Source: Coleofasciculus sp937127375
Lineage (GTDB): Bacteria; Cyanobacteriota; Cyanobacteriia; Cyanobacteriales; Coleofasciculaceae
Length of the DNA stretch: 64,000 nucleotides
Assembly (NCBI GenBank): GCA_040218875.1
Contig: JAVJQP010000088.1
Reading direction: 5' to 3' (one strand)
The notes below the pieces were generated by a model. The model was not told the DNA's origin. It made no database searches and saw only the letters and a list, made by a program, of their open reading frames with translations. Positions 53,104 through 62,864 of this stretch are shown in pieces. Position numbers and translations under genes: made by a program. Numbering within the stretch: the first letter of the stretch is position 1; each line of letters opens with the position of its first letter.

Positions 53104-53652
53104 GTGAACGCGACTGAAACCCCAACCCTACCAGCGCTGCAAACTGAAGTGTCTCGCCTTCGGGAAGAGTTACATCTGAGAGATCAGCTCGTGCAGCAAC
53201 TCTCTCAAGAGCTATTTCGCTTGGTTAAAGGCAATGCGAACTTTAAACCGCCAGCCGAGGTTTCTGAGCGTCATCAAGCCCAAATGCGAGTCTTGCGCGA
53301 ACAGTTGCAAGATGTGGAGCAGCAAGTCAGATTTTACCAAGAGCAGATTACAACTCGCGATCAAGAAATTTATCAGTTGCGCCAGTCTGTGCAAGAATTA
53401 ACCGATCGCTCTCGCATGTTAGAGCAGGTGGTTCAGGAGCTACCCCAAATTTATCGCCAGAAGTTCGCTGAACGCATGGCACCGGTGAGAGAGAAGGTGA
53501 GCCACTTACAACGAGAGAATCGCCAACTTCATGCTGAGTTGCAAAGTGTCAGCTATCGGCTAGCGGTCAGGAATCGCAATATCACTCATGTTGACCTACC
53601 CAGTTTTGGGCGTCCGACGAATAGCCCAATTCCTACCTTTGGTAGCGTTTAG
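53104..53652 (+). CDS. Coiled-coil protein (Npun_F5560 family)
   Basis: The 182-residue protein is almost fully coiled-coil: LQTEVSRLREELHLRDQLVQ, a break at about 38-50, then a long heptad run from 58 to 160. Its disordered tail (VDLPSFGRPTNSPIPTFG) may bind a partner. It matches by eye a conserved cyanobacterial family named after Npun_F5560, with no known role. GTG 53104 is the start, preceded by AGCTGTAAGCTATC with only a weak ribosome site. It is a cytosolic single gene. Confidence 0.8.
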   Translation: MNATETPTLPALQTEVSRLREELHLRDQLVQQLSQELFRLVKGNANFKPPAEVSERHQAQMRVLREQLQDVEQQVRFYQEQITTRDQEIYQLRQSVQELTDRSRMLEQVVQELPQIYRQKFAERMAPVREKVSHLQRENRQLHAELQSVSYRLAVRNRNITHVDLPSFGRPTNSPIPTFGSV

Positions 53653-53680
53653 AAAGCTGTTAAGCATTTGGATTGGGTAC

Positions 53681-53730
53681 TAGTAGCGAGCAAGATGCTC
53701 ACACTACAAGGATGAGAGCCATTGTTGATA
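53681..53730. repeat. AGTAGCGAGCAAGATGC repeat near a truncated gene
   Basis: AGTAGCGAGCAAGATGC followed by ACTACAAGGATG and CCATTGTTGATAT matches 27247-27312 near the CHAD remnant. It occupies the place where the missing N-terminal half of the next gene should lie. Confidence 0.75.
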
Positions 53731-53827
53731 TGCATCATAGCGGATCAGCATGGCTTTCCTATCGTAAGACAGATGTATTGAACCTACTATCTTCGTTGAA
53801 ATTCAGATCATCCGTTTTTTCAGCCAA

Positions 53828-54352
53828 GTGAATCAAGGGATACAAGAGTTTCTACCAGATGAGACTGTCCCCCTAGTGGTAGCGGGTGTAGACTATCTCC
53901 TGCCAATTTATAAACGAGTGAATTCTTACCCCCATCTTTTGGACGAAGGCATTACAGGTAATCCAGAACTCTCCAAGCCAGAGGATCTCCATACCCAAGC
54001 TTGGGCAATCGTGCAGCCTAAGTTTCAACAAGCAGAGAAAGACGCAATTGACCGCTTCAGAGAATTTTCTGGAAATAATCAGGAACAAGCCTCTGCTGCC
54101 CTGAAAGAAGTAGTGCAGGCGGCTTATAATCAACGCATTGATTCGTTGTTTGTCGCCGTCAACCATCAGCAGTGGGGTAGCTTTGACCCACAGAGCAACA
54201 CGGTGCAGCTACATGAGCAACACCAGGCTGGTGACCAAGATTTATTGGATTTAGCAGCCGTTTATACGGTTTTGAATGGTGGAACAGTTTTTGCTGTAGA
54301 GTCCGAGCGCGTACCCGCTCAATCATCGATCGCGGCAGTTTTCCGCTATTAA
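53828..54352 (+). pseudogene. C-terminal part of a bacterial release-factor-like (baeRF family 3) protein
   Basis: The 174 residues from GTG 53828 correspond to the C-terminal half of the bacterial archaeo-eukaryotic-release-factor-like family: VAGVDYLLPIYKRVNSYPHL, IDSLFVAVNHQQWGSFDP, and DLAAVYTVLNGGTVFAVE. Intact members have about 370 residues. The open frame continues upstream to 53768 and still looks homologous (RFFSQVNQGIQEFL), so translation start is not natural here and the N-terminal domain is missing. The frame then meets a stop, next to a dispersed repeat. It is probably a truncated relic, though a shortened protein could be made from the GTG. Confidence 0.65.
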
Positions 54353-54531
54353 GTTGCTCTATAGTTAGCGATCGTGATGAATCATCCGGCAACAATAAGT
54401 AAATTTGCTTGAAGGATTGATTGCAAGTACCCTATTGATGTTACGATTCCCATCAGTGCCGTGGGTCACACGGGAATCGTCAAGACGCCATGCGTCTGAT
54501 TGTGTGTGAGGAAGTTCGATAAAGGGATGTT

Positions 54532-55662
54532 TTGTCCGTGATAGACGCAAAATTAACTTCTGGGCGGTCGTTTAATTTAACGGGTTCCAGCCTCTTGACG
54601 TTACTAGCCGTTGGTTTGAGTCTGGGATCATTGATTCTAGATGGGTTGGGGGAACGCTCCCTGTTCGCCGGAGTCTCCATGACGTTGCCTCTGTTGATTT
54701 GTGCAGTGCTGACAGCGGCACTGGGATATTGGGTTGTCCCGTTTCTGCAAACGTTGAAAATGGGTCAGATTGTCCGGGAAGATGGACCCCAAACTCATTT
54801 ACAAAAAGCTGGAACCCCTACCATGGGTGGGGTGTTTTTTGTACCTGTGGCGGTAATAGTTGCTCTAGTTTGGTCGGGATTGGCACTGGCAGGGCAAGAG
54901 TTTGTGAATGTTTTAGTTGTATCCGTTGTGACCCTGGCTTACGGGATGATTGGCGGGTTGGATGATTGGCAAATTATCCGCCGCCGTTCTAATAAAGGCA
55001 TTTCCCCTCGCCTGAAATTGGCACTACAGATCAGCGTGGGGTTGATGTTTTGTATTTGGCTGGCAGCAAGTCAACCGATTAGTATTACCGCGATCGCACT
55101 CCCGTTTGGGATAGTCTTACCCTTAGGATTACTGTTTTGGCCCCTGGCGCTGTTTGTTCTGGCGGCTGAAAGTAATGCCACGAATCTTACCGATGGGGTG
55201 GATGGATTGGCTGGAGGAACCTGTGCGATCGCGCTTTTGGCACTGGCTGCGATCGTTGCCCCAACGTCACCGGGTTTAATGGTGTTCTGTGCCTGTCTCA
55301 GTGGCAGTTGTCTGGGGTTTGTTGTGCATAATCGCCACCCCGCCGCTGTGTTTATGGGAGATACCGGTTCCCTGGCTTTAGGTGGCGCTCTCGCGGCGGT
55401 AGGATTATTGAGTCAGAATCTTTGGTGTTTATTTGTTCTCAGTGGCATTTTCTGTTGGGAATCGATCTCGGTAATTGCCCAAGTTGCTTATTACAAAGCC
55501 ACAAAAGATGAGGCTGGAGTCGGTAAACGGCTGTTTAAAATGTCACCGTTTCATAACCATTTGGAATTAAGCGGTTGGTCAGAAACCCAAATTGTCGGTG
55601 CGTTTTATTTGACAGGCGGGCTGTTAGCGTTGGTTTGTTTAGGATTGCAGTCGGGTTTTTGA
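54532..55662 (+). CDS. mraY: Phospho-N-acetylmuramoyl-pentapeptide transferase
   Basis: The 376-residue integral membrane protein has about ten helices and the MraY signatures AGTPTMGGVFF, the aspartate pair in MIGGLDDW, NATNLTDGVDGLAGG, FMGDTGSLALGGALA, and the histidines of MSPFHNHLELSGWSE. It moves phospho-MurNAc-pentapeptide to undecaprenyl phosphate, making lipid I on the inner face of the plasma membrane. The start is TTG 54532 behind AAAGGG; GTG 54538 is an alternative. It is not in a dcw cluster, which is common in cyanobacteria. Confidence 0.95.
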   Translation: MSVIDAKLTSGRSFNLTGSSLLTLLAVGLSLGSLILDGLGERSLFAGVSMTLPLLICAVLTAALGYWVVPFLQTLKMGQIVREDGPQTHLQKAGTPTMGGVFFVPVAVIVALVWSGLALAGQEFVNVLVVSVVTLAYGMIGGLDDWQIIRRRSNKGISPRLKLALQISVGLMFCIWLAASQPISITAIALPFGIVLPLGLLFWPLALFVLAAESNATNLTDGVDGLAGGTCAIALLALAAIVAPTSPGLMVFCACLSGSCLGFVVHNRHPAAVFMGDTGSLALGGALAAVGLLSQNLWCLFVLSGIFCWESISVIAQVAYYKATKDEAGVGKRLFKMSPFHNHLELSGWSETQIVGAFYLTGGLLALVCLGLQSGF

Positions 55663-56228
55663 GCGATCGTTCAGTCAATCTGTAACCAGGCTTTTAATCA
55701 GGGCGGGTTTTGTTGTTCAGTTATCGGTGAGCTAGGAGACAAAAATCATGGGATTACTTCTAAAATAACCTTATATAATAGCCCGATATATTGGTCAAAA
55801 TCAAGTATTTAACCACTGATTCCTGGGTTGTGCTTAAGACTAACGTTTGCCAGTCTAGAAGGGGCACAGATGCCTTAATAGAGTAACAGACGGCAAACAC
55901 AACTGATTCGTTACGGTTCGCCCCAAACCTTGATACCTTAGAGTTTCCTACATTAGACACAGCGAAAGAAATCAGCACGAAGTTCATGGTTGATGATTGG
56001 TAATTGGGATAGCGACTGGAACGAGCAATCACCAGATCGAACCGTCCCATCTCAGGTTCGGGAACCCCCCCTTCATGAGACAGGCTAACCGCGTTCAGTA
56101 TAGAGGTTGGTAGCCGAACCAAGGATATTGAAGCTCACATTGGCTGCTGATTGAACTAGATTTTGGTTCAACAGTCACGCTCCCCGACTTCACCAGTATT
56201 TGTAGTTAAGCGAACTTGGAACACTCTT
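55663..56228. other. Spacer and dnaK promoter region
   Basis: It carries a half GGGCGGGTTT element (55699-55712). The rest is unique sequence. I see no CIRCE inverted repeat (TTAGCACTC-N9-GAGTGCTAA) upstream of dnaK. A 120-codon minus-strand frame (55760-56122) has no family features and no ribosome site, so it is not called. Confidence 0.5.
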
Positions 56229-58151
56229 ATGGCAAAAGTAGTTGGAATTGACTTAGGTACGACAAACTCCTGCGTAGCTGTCATGGAAGGGGGTAAACCC
56301 ACCGTGATTGCTAACGCAGAAGGCGGACGTACAACCCCTTCAGTTGTGGCGTATGCCAAAAATGGCGATCGCCTGGTGGGTCAAATCGCCAAACGTCAGG
56401 CGGTGATGAACCCGGAAAATACGTTCTACTCGGTTAAACGCTTCATTGGACGTAGACATGGCGAAGTCACCAATGAAGCTACCGAAGTCTCTTATAAAGT
56501 CCTCAAAGTTGGCGATAACGTCAAACTGGATTGTCCCTCTCAAGGCAAACAGTTTGCACCAGAAGAGATTGCGGCTCAAGTGCTACGGAAGCTGGTCGAT
56601 GACGCCAGTAAGTACCTGGGCGAAACCGTGACTCAAGCCGTGATTACGGTTCCGGCGTACTTCAACGACTCCCAGCGTCAAGCCACGAAAGACGCGGGTA
56701 AGATTGCTGGCGTTGAAGTCTTGCGGATTATTAACGAACCCACAGCGGCGTCTCTGGCGTATGGCTTAGACAAGAAGAGCAACGAAACAATTTTAGTCTT
56801 TGACCTTGGTGGTGGAACCTTTGACGTATCCATCCTGGAAGTCGGTGATGGTGTCTTTGAAGTATTATCCACCTCTGGTGACACTCACTTAGGTGGTGAC
56901 GACTTCGATAAGAAAATAGTCGATTTCCTCGCCGCTGAATTCCAGAAATCCGAAGGGATTGATTTACGCAAAGACAAGCAAGCCCTGCAACGGTTAACGG
57001 AAGCGGCGGAGAAAGCCAAGATTGAACTCTCCAGCGTTACCCAAGCTGAAATCAACCTACCCTTTATCACCGCTACCCAGGAAGGTCCCAAGCACCTGGA
57101 TATGACCTTGACTCGGGCGAAGTTTGAAGAACTCTGTGCAGATTTAATTGATCGGTCTCGCATTCCGGTTGAGAATGCGGTGCGTGATGCCAAAATCGAT
57201 AAGAGTGCGATCGATGAGATTGTCTTAGTCGGGGGTTCCACCCGGATTCCAGCGGTAAAAGAGGTAGTTAAGCGGGTATTGGGTAAAGATCCCAACCAAA
57301 CCGTGAACCCCGATGAAGTGGTTGCAATTGGTGCAGCGATTCAAGCGGGTGTCTTGGCGGGTGAAGTTAAAGACATTCTGCTCCTTGATGTTACCCCTCT
57401 ATCCTTGGGTGTGGAAACCTTGGGCGGTGTGATGACCAAGATTATCCCCCGCAACACCACTATTCCTACTAAGAAGTCAGAAACCTTCTCCACGGCTGTG
57501 GATGGTCAAACCAACGTCGAAATCCACGTTCTCCAAGGTGAACGGGAAATGTCTGGCGATAACAAGAGTCTGGGGACTTTCCGTCTGGATGGGATTCCCC
57601 CTGCACCGCGCGGCGTTCCCCAAATTGAAGTTACTTTTGATATTGACGCCAATGGTATACTGAACGTTACCGCGAAGGATAAAGGTACGGGTAAAGAGCA
57701 ATCGATTAGCATTACAGGCGCATCTACCCTACCCAGTGAAGACGTTGATCGCATGGTTCAGGAAGCCGAAACCAATGCAGCGGCGGACAAAGAGCGGCGT
57801 GAGAAAATCGATCGCAAGAACCAAGCCGATTCTCTGACGTATCAAGCCGAGAAGCAGATTAATGAGTTGGGTGATAAAGTCTCAGCAGAAGATAAGACGA
57901 AGGTTGAAGGCTTGATTAAGGATCTGCGTGAGGCGGTTTCTCAGGAAGATGATGAGAAGATTAAGACGCTGACCACAGAATTGCAACAAGCACTCTACAG
58001 CATTAGTGCTAACTTGTATCAACAAGCGGGGGGTCCAGAACCCGGTGCTGCTCCCGGTGGTGCGGGTGGACCTGAAGCTGGTGCGGCTCCCAGTGGTGAA
58101 TCCGGTGGTGGTGATGATGTCATCGACGCTGAATTCTCGGAAACGAAATAG
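56229..58151 (+). CDS. dnaK: Molecular chaperone DnaK (Hsp70)
   Basis: The start is placed at ATG 56229 (MAKVVGIDLGTTNSCVAVME), not the longer frame from 56163, because all DnaK proteins begin this way. The 640 residues include a nucleotide-binding domain (IINEPTAASLAYG, DLGGGTFDVS), the linker DVTPLSLGVETLGG, the peptide-binding domain and a helical lid. A glycine/alanine-rich tail ends DDVIDAEFSE, the cochaperone motif region. It is a general cytosolic folding chaperone, with DnaJ/GrpE partners elsewhere. Two hairpins after the stop look like terminators. Confidence 0.97.
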   Translation: MAKVVGIDLGTTNSCVAVMEGGKPTVIANAEGGRTTPSVVAYAKNGDRLVGQIAKRQAVMNPENTFYSVKRFIGRRHGEVTNEATEVSYKVLKVGDNVKLDCPSQGKQFAPEEIAAQVLRKLVDDASKYLGETVTQAVITVPAYFNDSQRQATKDAGKIAGVEVLRIINEPTAASLAYGLDKKSNETILVFDLGGGTFDVSILEVGDGVFEVLSTSGDTHLGGDDFDKKIVDFLAAEFQKSEGIDLRKDKQALQRLTEAAEKAKIELSSVTQAEINLPFITATQEGPKHLDMTLTRAKFEELCADLIDRSRIPVENAVRDAKIDKSAIDEIVLVGGSTRIPAVKEVVKRVLGKDPNQTVNPDEVVAIGAAIQAGVLAGEVKDILLLDVTPLSLGVETLGGVMTKIIPRNTTIPTKKSETFSTAVDGQTNVEIHVLQGEREMSGDNKSLGTFRLDGIPPAPRGVPQIEVTFDIDANGILNVTAKDKGTGKEQSISITGASTLPSEDVDRMVQEAETNAAADKERREKIDRKNQADSLTYQAEKQINELGDKVSAEDKTKVEGLIKDLREAVSQEDDEKIKTLTTELQQALYSISANLYQQAGGPEPGAAPGGAGGPEAGAAPSGESGGGDDVIDAEFSETK

Positions 58152-58163
58152 CCGGTTAGGATT

Positions 58164-58194
58164 AGAGGTTAGCCAGAGGCTAGCCTCTATTTTT
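58164..58194 (+). terminator. Rho-independent terminator of dnaK
   Basis: AGAGGTTAGCC pairs with GGCTAGCCTCT (one G-T wobble) around an AGA loop, followed by ATTTTT, 12 bp after the dnaK stop. Confidence 0.85.
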
Positions 58195-58203
58195 AATCAT
58201 TAT

Positions 58204-58234
58204 AAGCGACGCCTTACAACTGGCGTCGCTTTAT
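58204..58234 (+). terminator. Second hairpin after dnaK
   Basis: AAGCGACGCC and GGCGTCGCTT form a perfect 10-bp stem with an 8-base loop, followed by TATTTG. It is probably a backup terminator or an antiterminated pair with the previous hairpin. Confidence 0.65.
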
Positions 58235-58396
58235 TTGTGAGGACTTATAGCATCTCGGCTGTTTACCGTTCGAGTTCCCTCCCCTTGCCAAGGGGAGGGT
58301 TAGGGAGGGGTAAAATCAAGGTATTGCAGAGTTTTGAGCTTAGGTTAGGCTTGATCAGGATGGGTTAGACAGGTATTTTTTGGAGCAGGAGAAGGA

Positions 58397-58825
58397 ATGG
58401 CATACTGGCTTTTTCAAGGCAATCCCAAGTATTACCGGATTATTGATGCAATTCGCGATTTTGTGCAAATGCCCTGGTTGGTGACTCGCTACGCTAAGGA
58501 TATGGCGGCGGGTGATGGGGTGTTGGTTTGGAAAGCCGGACAGGATGCGGGGATTTATGCGATCGCGGAAATTATTGAACCGCCTAAACTGTTGGATAAA
58601 GTCCCAGATATTGGCTATTGGATTGACAAGACTCGTTTGGGAAGCAAGCCGCAAGCGCGGATTCGGTTTACGACGAAACTGTTAGAGAAGCCTCTATTGC
58701 GGGACGCTTTAAAACAAGATGCGGTGTTGAAGGGTTTGGGGGTGATTCGCGTACCTAATGGGACGAATTATAAGGTGACGCCTGAAGAATGGCAGCGCGT
58801 TCATGAGTTGAGAGGTTGTTTGTGA
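58397..58825 (+). CDS. EVE domain-containing protein
   Basis: The 142-residue single-domain protein has MAYWLFQGNPKYYRI, WLVTRYAKDMAAGDGVLVWKAG, and GIYAIAEIIEPPK. It ends in an extra stretch with VTPEEWQRVHELRG. EVE domains belong to the PUA/YTH superfamily and read modified bases such as 5-methylcytosine in DNA or modified RNA; many are parts of modification-dependent restriction. A strong GGAGAAGGA ribosome site precedes the start. It lies 176 bp before the large methyltransferase on the same strand, a suggestive neighbour for a modified-base reader. Cytosolic. Confidence 0.88.
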   Translation: MAYWLFQGNPKYYRIIDAIRDFVQMPWLVTRYAKDMAAGDGVLVWKAGQDAGIYAIAEIIEPPKLLDKVPDIGYWIDKTRLGSKPQARIRFTTKLLEKPLLRDALKQDAVLKGLGVIRVPNGTNYKVTPEEWQRVHELRGCL

Positions 58826-59001
58826 ACTTAGTTTTATGTAGAGTGGGCAAGGCGGCTCAACGATAGAATATACCCATCAAGCTTTATGACCCCTCCCCAC
58901 TTACCGTTATTTTGGGTATCTTGACTCAGGTATGCCAGATATCAGTCTACTAAGTTACATTGAAAGAGGCAGTTTAAACAGCTTCCCTATCGATAATAAT
59001 C

Positions 59002-62000
59002 ATGCACCAACGGGAATTTCAGCAATCTATTCTAGATCTTCTTTCTTCGCTGCGGGGTTTAAACCCACTAAAGCAGTTATTTTGGTCTGAACTGAATTAC
59101 GAGCGAGAAAATCAACCCCTGTCTCGGCGGGTGTGGACGGATACTGCCTCACAAGTCTTGGCAGAAGATCCAGTTTTGTTGGCGTCTGGAGGAAATGATT
59201 TTCACGTTATTTATGCACGGTTGCAGTCTCGACGATTACTAGTGGGTGATGAGCGTACCGTGGTTAATCAACTGTTGAACAATCATCCTTATGCCCTATT
59301 TGTTTTTTCTAACAATGAGCAAGATCAGTGGCATTTTATCAATGTCAAGCTAGTTGGTGACGAGGGACAATCAGACGATAACCGAAATCCTCAGAGAAGA
59401 CGACTGTTTCGTAGAATTACAGTTGCTGAAACCGAAGGTCTCAGAACGGCTTCAGAAAGAATAGCCCTACTCGATTTAGAACAGATTCCTCAAGCTTATC
59501 CCTTAGATATTCAGCTTCTTCACGACCAAGCTTTTAATGTTGAAGCAGTTACTCAGCAATTCTTTGAAGAATATAAAGCTCTCTTTAGTATCCTTCAAGA
59601 TGACCTAACCCGACAAACCCATGACAGTCATTGGGCGCACGATTATGCTTTGCAGTTCCTCAACCGATTAATGTTCCTTTATTTTATCCAGCGCAAAGGG
59701 TGGTTAGGGAACAATAGAGAATTTTTGCATAGGTTTTGGTCTACTTATCAAAACTCAAATCAACCGATTAACTCCTTTGTTAATCAGTGGTTAAATATTT
59801 TATTTTTTGATGCATTTAATAATCGTTTCCATGGAGGTCATCGTCACTTCCCCAATGAGATACAATCCATTCTACAACAAGCGCCTTACCTGAATGGAGG
59901 ATTATTTCGCGAAAATGAACTTGATCGACAATATAGTTTTTCCATAACTGACAGACGTTTTGCCCAAGTTCTTATCTTTTTAGAACGATACAATTTCACG
60001 ATTAACGAAGACACCCCACTGGATCAAGAAGTGGCTGTAGATCCAGACATGATCGGTAAAGTATATGAAAGTTTGGTGAATGTCTCCAATGAAGCTGATG
60101 AACGGGGAGATGCAGGCATTTTCTATACACCTCGTATTGAAATTGACTTGATGTGCCGACTGTCTTTGGTGGATTATTTGACTCATCACTTAGGGGTTAA
60201 TTATAAAAACCTATTATATGAAGTCATATTAGCCTTAGAGTCAGAGGAAAAAGCTATAGCTGACCAAAAGTTAGCCGAGGCGAAGCTTTGGGATAAATTA
60301 GACAATCAATTGCGTCATTTTACTTTACTTGATCCAGCCTGTGGTTCTGGTGCATTTTTAGTCGGATTTCTCTCAGTATTAGATGATTTGCAACAACGGG
60401 TTAATCAACAGTTAAACCGAGAAGAATCAGCTTATGAGCGAAAAAAGCGTATTATTGGTCAGTCCCTTTACGGGGTAGATGTCATGGATTGGGCTTGCCG
60501 TATCGCTGAACTTAGGCTATGGTTGGCTTTGATTATAGATGCAGAAATTCCGGCTGAGGAACTATATATCAGACGTGAACCCCTACTACCCAACTTTACT
60601 TTTAAAGTTCGACCAGGAGACAGTTTAGTACAAGAAGTTGGTGGGATTGACTTTAGACAAATTCGGAGTTCTATCAGAATTGCACCAGCTATCAAAGGTC
60701 GTATTACTCGCCTGAAAACAGAAAAGCTGAAATTCTACAATAATGATCAAACCTGTGAATTCAACTCGGATCGAGACATTCGTCAAGAGGAACTTAGACT
60801 GTTCCGCGATATTTTAGATAACTGCCAACACAGGATTCAGGAACAAATTAAAAGCATTCACCGGAAACTTGAAGAACCAGAACATGAGCAAATTCCACTC
60901 CTAGAAGGTGTCAGTAAAGTTCAGTCTCGAAAACTGAAATCACAAATGGCTGAGTGGCAAAATCAGCTAAAATCACTCAACCAAGAATTATCTCAGATTA
61001 AACAAGCCCGTGCTGCTCTCAAACCTGATGCAACTGTACCTTTTGTTTGGGACATAGCGTTTGTCGAAATTTTTGAAGGAGAACAGAAGGGCTTTGATAT
61101 TGTGATTGGTAATCCTCCCTATGTGCGTCAGGAAAATATTGCAAATCCTTTTTTAGACCGTGACGATATCACAACTGACAATAAAAAAGATTATAAAGCC
61201 AAGCTAGCTCGTTCCGTCTATCAGCTTTTTCCTAAATTATTTGGATATCAACCCCAAAAAGATATCAATCCATCGAAGCCGGAAAAGGCTGTTGCTCACA
61301 AGCTTGACTCAAAAAGCGACCTTTATATTTATTTTTATTTCCACGGTCTATCGCTTTTGAATTCTCAAGGCTCATTCTGCTTCATCACCTCGAATTCCTG
61401 GTTAGATGTGGACTATGGATCAGATCTACAGGAATTGTTACTCAGGCATTGTCATGTCAAAATGGTGTTAGAGAATGGAGCTAAAAAGTCGTTCGCTTCG
61501 GCTGACGTTAACACAGTTATTACTCTACTTTCTGCACCTAACGGAAATTCTGACTGGGGACTGAATCAAACCGCGAAGTTTGTTACTTTTTATGTGCCGT
61601 TTGATCAGGTTTTGTCACCTACAGTTTTCCAGTATATTGAAGCACAAAACCAGAGACAAACTACCCAGGAGTATCGAGTCTATCCGATAGAGCAAAGTGA
61701 CTTACTTGAGGAGGGTTGGGAGTATCCAGAAAATACGGATGCAAAGCAAAAAGCTTCTTATGGCTTCAGTCTTGGGGAGTATGTGGGTAATAAGTGGGGA
61801 GGAAAATATCTACGCGCACCAGACATTTATTGGGTAATCATAGAAAGATGCCAAGATAAACTGGTGGAGTTAGGAAACATTTCTGATGTGCAGTTTGGTA
61901 TTAAGACAGGAGCTAATAAGTTCTTTTACCTAGATGAATCAAGAATTCAAGAGTGGGAAATAGAAGCAGAGTTTCTCAAACCCGTTATCCTACGTCCTGC

Positions 62001-62862
62001 CGATATTGTAACGCCTGAGATTCAGCCAGAACATCTCAACGTTTTCTTACTCGTAGCTGACAAACCCCGAAATCAATTAAGAGGAACAAAAGTCGAGCAA
62101 TACATTCGTTGGGGCGAAAGTCAAGGTTTTGATAAAACAACTACTTGTAAGGCTCGCGGACGTAAGCAGGGTGAATGGTATCGTCTCCAAGCGCGTGAGC
62201 CAGCTCCTCTGGTGCTACCTATCATTAACAAAATGCGACTGGTGCTAGGATTAAATGAATCAATGGCGCAGGTTGATAATAACTGCGTAGAAATTAGACC
62301 CCATGCTAAGGTAGATGTGCATCTCACAGCAGCTTTGATGCTTGGTACATTTAACTTCATTGAAAGACATACAGAAGGTCGAAGCTATGGGTGTATGCTG
62401 AAAGTGCAAACCTATGAAGCTAAACGTCTGCTCTTACAAGACCCCCGCAAAATAGCACCTGCTGACGCCAAGCGTTTACTTGATGCTTTTCAGAATATTC
62501 GTTCCCAGAAATTTCAATGGCTAATTCAGGAAATGGAAACGCCAGAACGCGAAGTGTTTGACCGCGCTTGGCTTTCAGTTCATGGTTTCCATTCTGATCA
62601 AGAACAAACAGCAGCACTTGAAGCAATCTACGCCGCCGTTCGTAACCTCTCAAATGAGATGAATGCACAAGAGAAGGATTGGGTAGGAAATCGACCAACA
62701 GTACGACAAGAGGGTAATCCACAAGATGTGATGAAAGGTAAGAGGGGAACTCGCTTAAGTCCAAAAGAAAAAAGTGAGCGACACGAAAGGCTTGAAGCCG
62801 CTAGACGTTTAAGTGGAATTTGGGCTGACTTACCGGAGGGATGGGAGGATGACGACCAATAA
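59002..62862 (+). CDS. Eco57I-type N6-adenine DNA methyltransferase (type IIG/PglX-like)
   Basis: The 1286-residue protein has an N-terminal region (1-350) that could be a nuclease-like head (QDQWHFINVKL has the feel of a PD-(D/E)xK core, but no clear acidic pair is seen), then helices. The gamma-class methyltransferase core has motif I LLDPACGSGAFLVGF (D444) and motif IV IGNPPYV (N704-Y707). A long coiled coil at about 600-675 interrupts the core. The C-terminal part (from 930) looks like a TaqI/Eco57I target-recognition domain (NISDVQFGIKTGANKFF, FLKPVI). It overlaps the role of type IIG restriction enzymes or BREX PglX. A PIN nuclease gene follows 2 bp later. AT-richness is slightly above that of its neighbours. 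Confidence 0.88.
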   Translation: MHQREFQQSILDLLSSLRGLNPLKQLFWSELNYERENQPLSRRVWTDTASQVLAEDPVLLASGGNDFHVIYARLQSRRLLVGDERTVVNQLLNNHPYALFVFSNNEQDQWHFINVKLVGDEGQSDDNRNPQRRRLFRRITVAETEGLRTASERIALLDLEQIPQAYPLDIQLLHDQAFNVEAVTQQFFEEYKALFSILQDDLTRQTHDSHWAHDYALQFLNRLMFLYFIQRKGWLGNNREFLHRFWSTYQNSNQPINSFVNQWLNILFFDAFNNRFHGGHRHFPNEIQSILQQAPYLNGGLFRENELDRQYSFSITDRRFAQVLIFLERYNFTINEDTPLDQEVAVDPDMIGKVYESLVNVSNEADERGDAGIFYTPRIEIDLMCRLSLVDYLTHHLGVNYKNLLYEVILALESEEKAIADQKLAEAKLWDKLDNQLRHFTLLDPACGSGAFLVGFLSVLDDLQQRVNQQLNREESAYERKKRIIGQSLYGVDVMDWACRIAELRLWLALIIDAEIPAEELYIRREPLLPNFTFKVRPGDSLVQEVGGIDFRQIRSSIRIAPAIKGRITRLKTEKLKFYNNDQTCEFNSDRDIRQEELRLFRDILDNCQHRIQEQIKSIHRKLEEPEHEQIPLLEGVSKVQSRKLKSQMAEWQNQLKSLNQELSQIKQARAALKPDATVPFVWDIAFVEIFEGEQKGFDIVIGNPPYVRQENIANPFLDRDDITTDNKKDYKAKLARSVYQLFPKLFGYQPQKDINPSKPEKAVAHKLDSKSDLYIYFYFHGLSLLNSQGSFCFITSNSWLDVDYGSDLQELLLRHCHVKMVLENGAKKSFASADVNTVITLLSAPNGNSDWGLNQTAKFVTFYVPFDQVLSPTVFQYIEAQNQRQTTQEYRVYPIEQSDLLEEGWEYPENTDAKQKASYGFSLGEYVGNKWGGKYLRAPDIYWVIIERCQDKLVELGNISDVQFGIKTGANKFFYLDESRIQEWEIEAEFLKPVILRPADIVTPEIQPEHLNVFLLVADKPRNQLRGTKVEQYIRWGESQGFDKTTTCKARGRKQGEWYRLQAREPAPLVLPIINKMRLVLGLNESMAQVDNNCVEIRPHAKVDVHLTAALMLGTFNFIERHTEGRSYGCMLKVQTYEAKRLLLQDPRKIAPADAKRLLDAFQNIRSQKFQWLIQEMETPEREVFDRAWLSVHGFHSDQEQTAALEAIYAAVRNLSNEMNAQEKDWVGNRPTVRQEGNPQDVMKGKRGTRLSPKEKSERHERLEAARRLSGIWADLPEGWEDDDQ

Positions 62863-62864
62863 TC

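Noticed and set aside
55760..56122. 120-codon minus-strand frame upstream of dnaK
   Set aside because: No recognisable family, no ribosome site, and it occupies the expected dnaK promoter region. A real gene cannot be fully excluded.
56163..56228. Extended N-terminus of DnaK
   Set aside because: All DnaK proteins start close to VGIDLGTTNS; the extra 22 residues have no counterpart.
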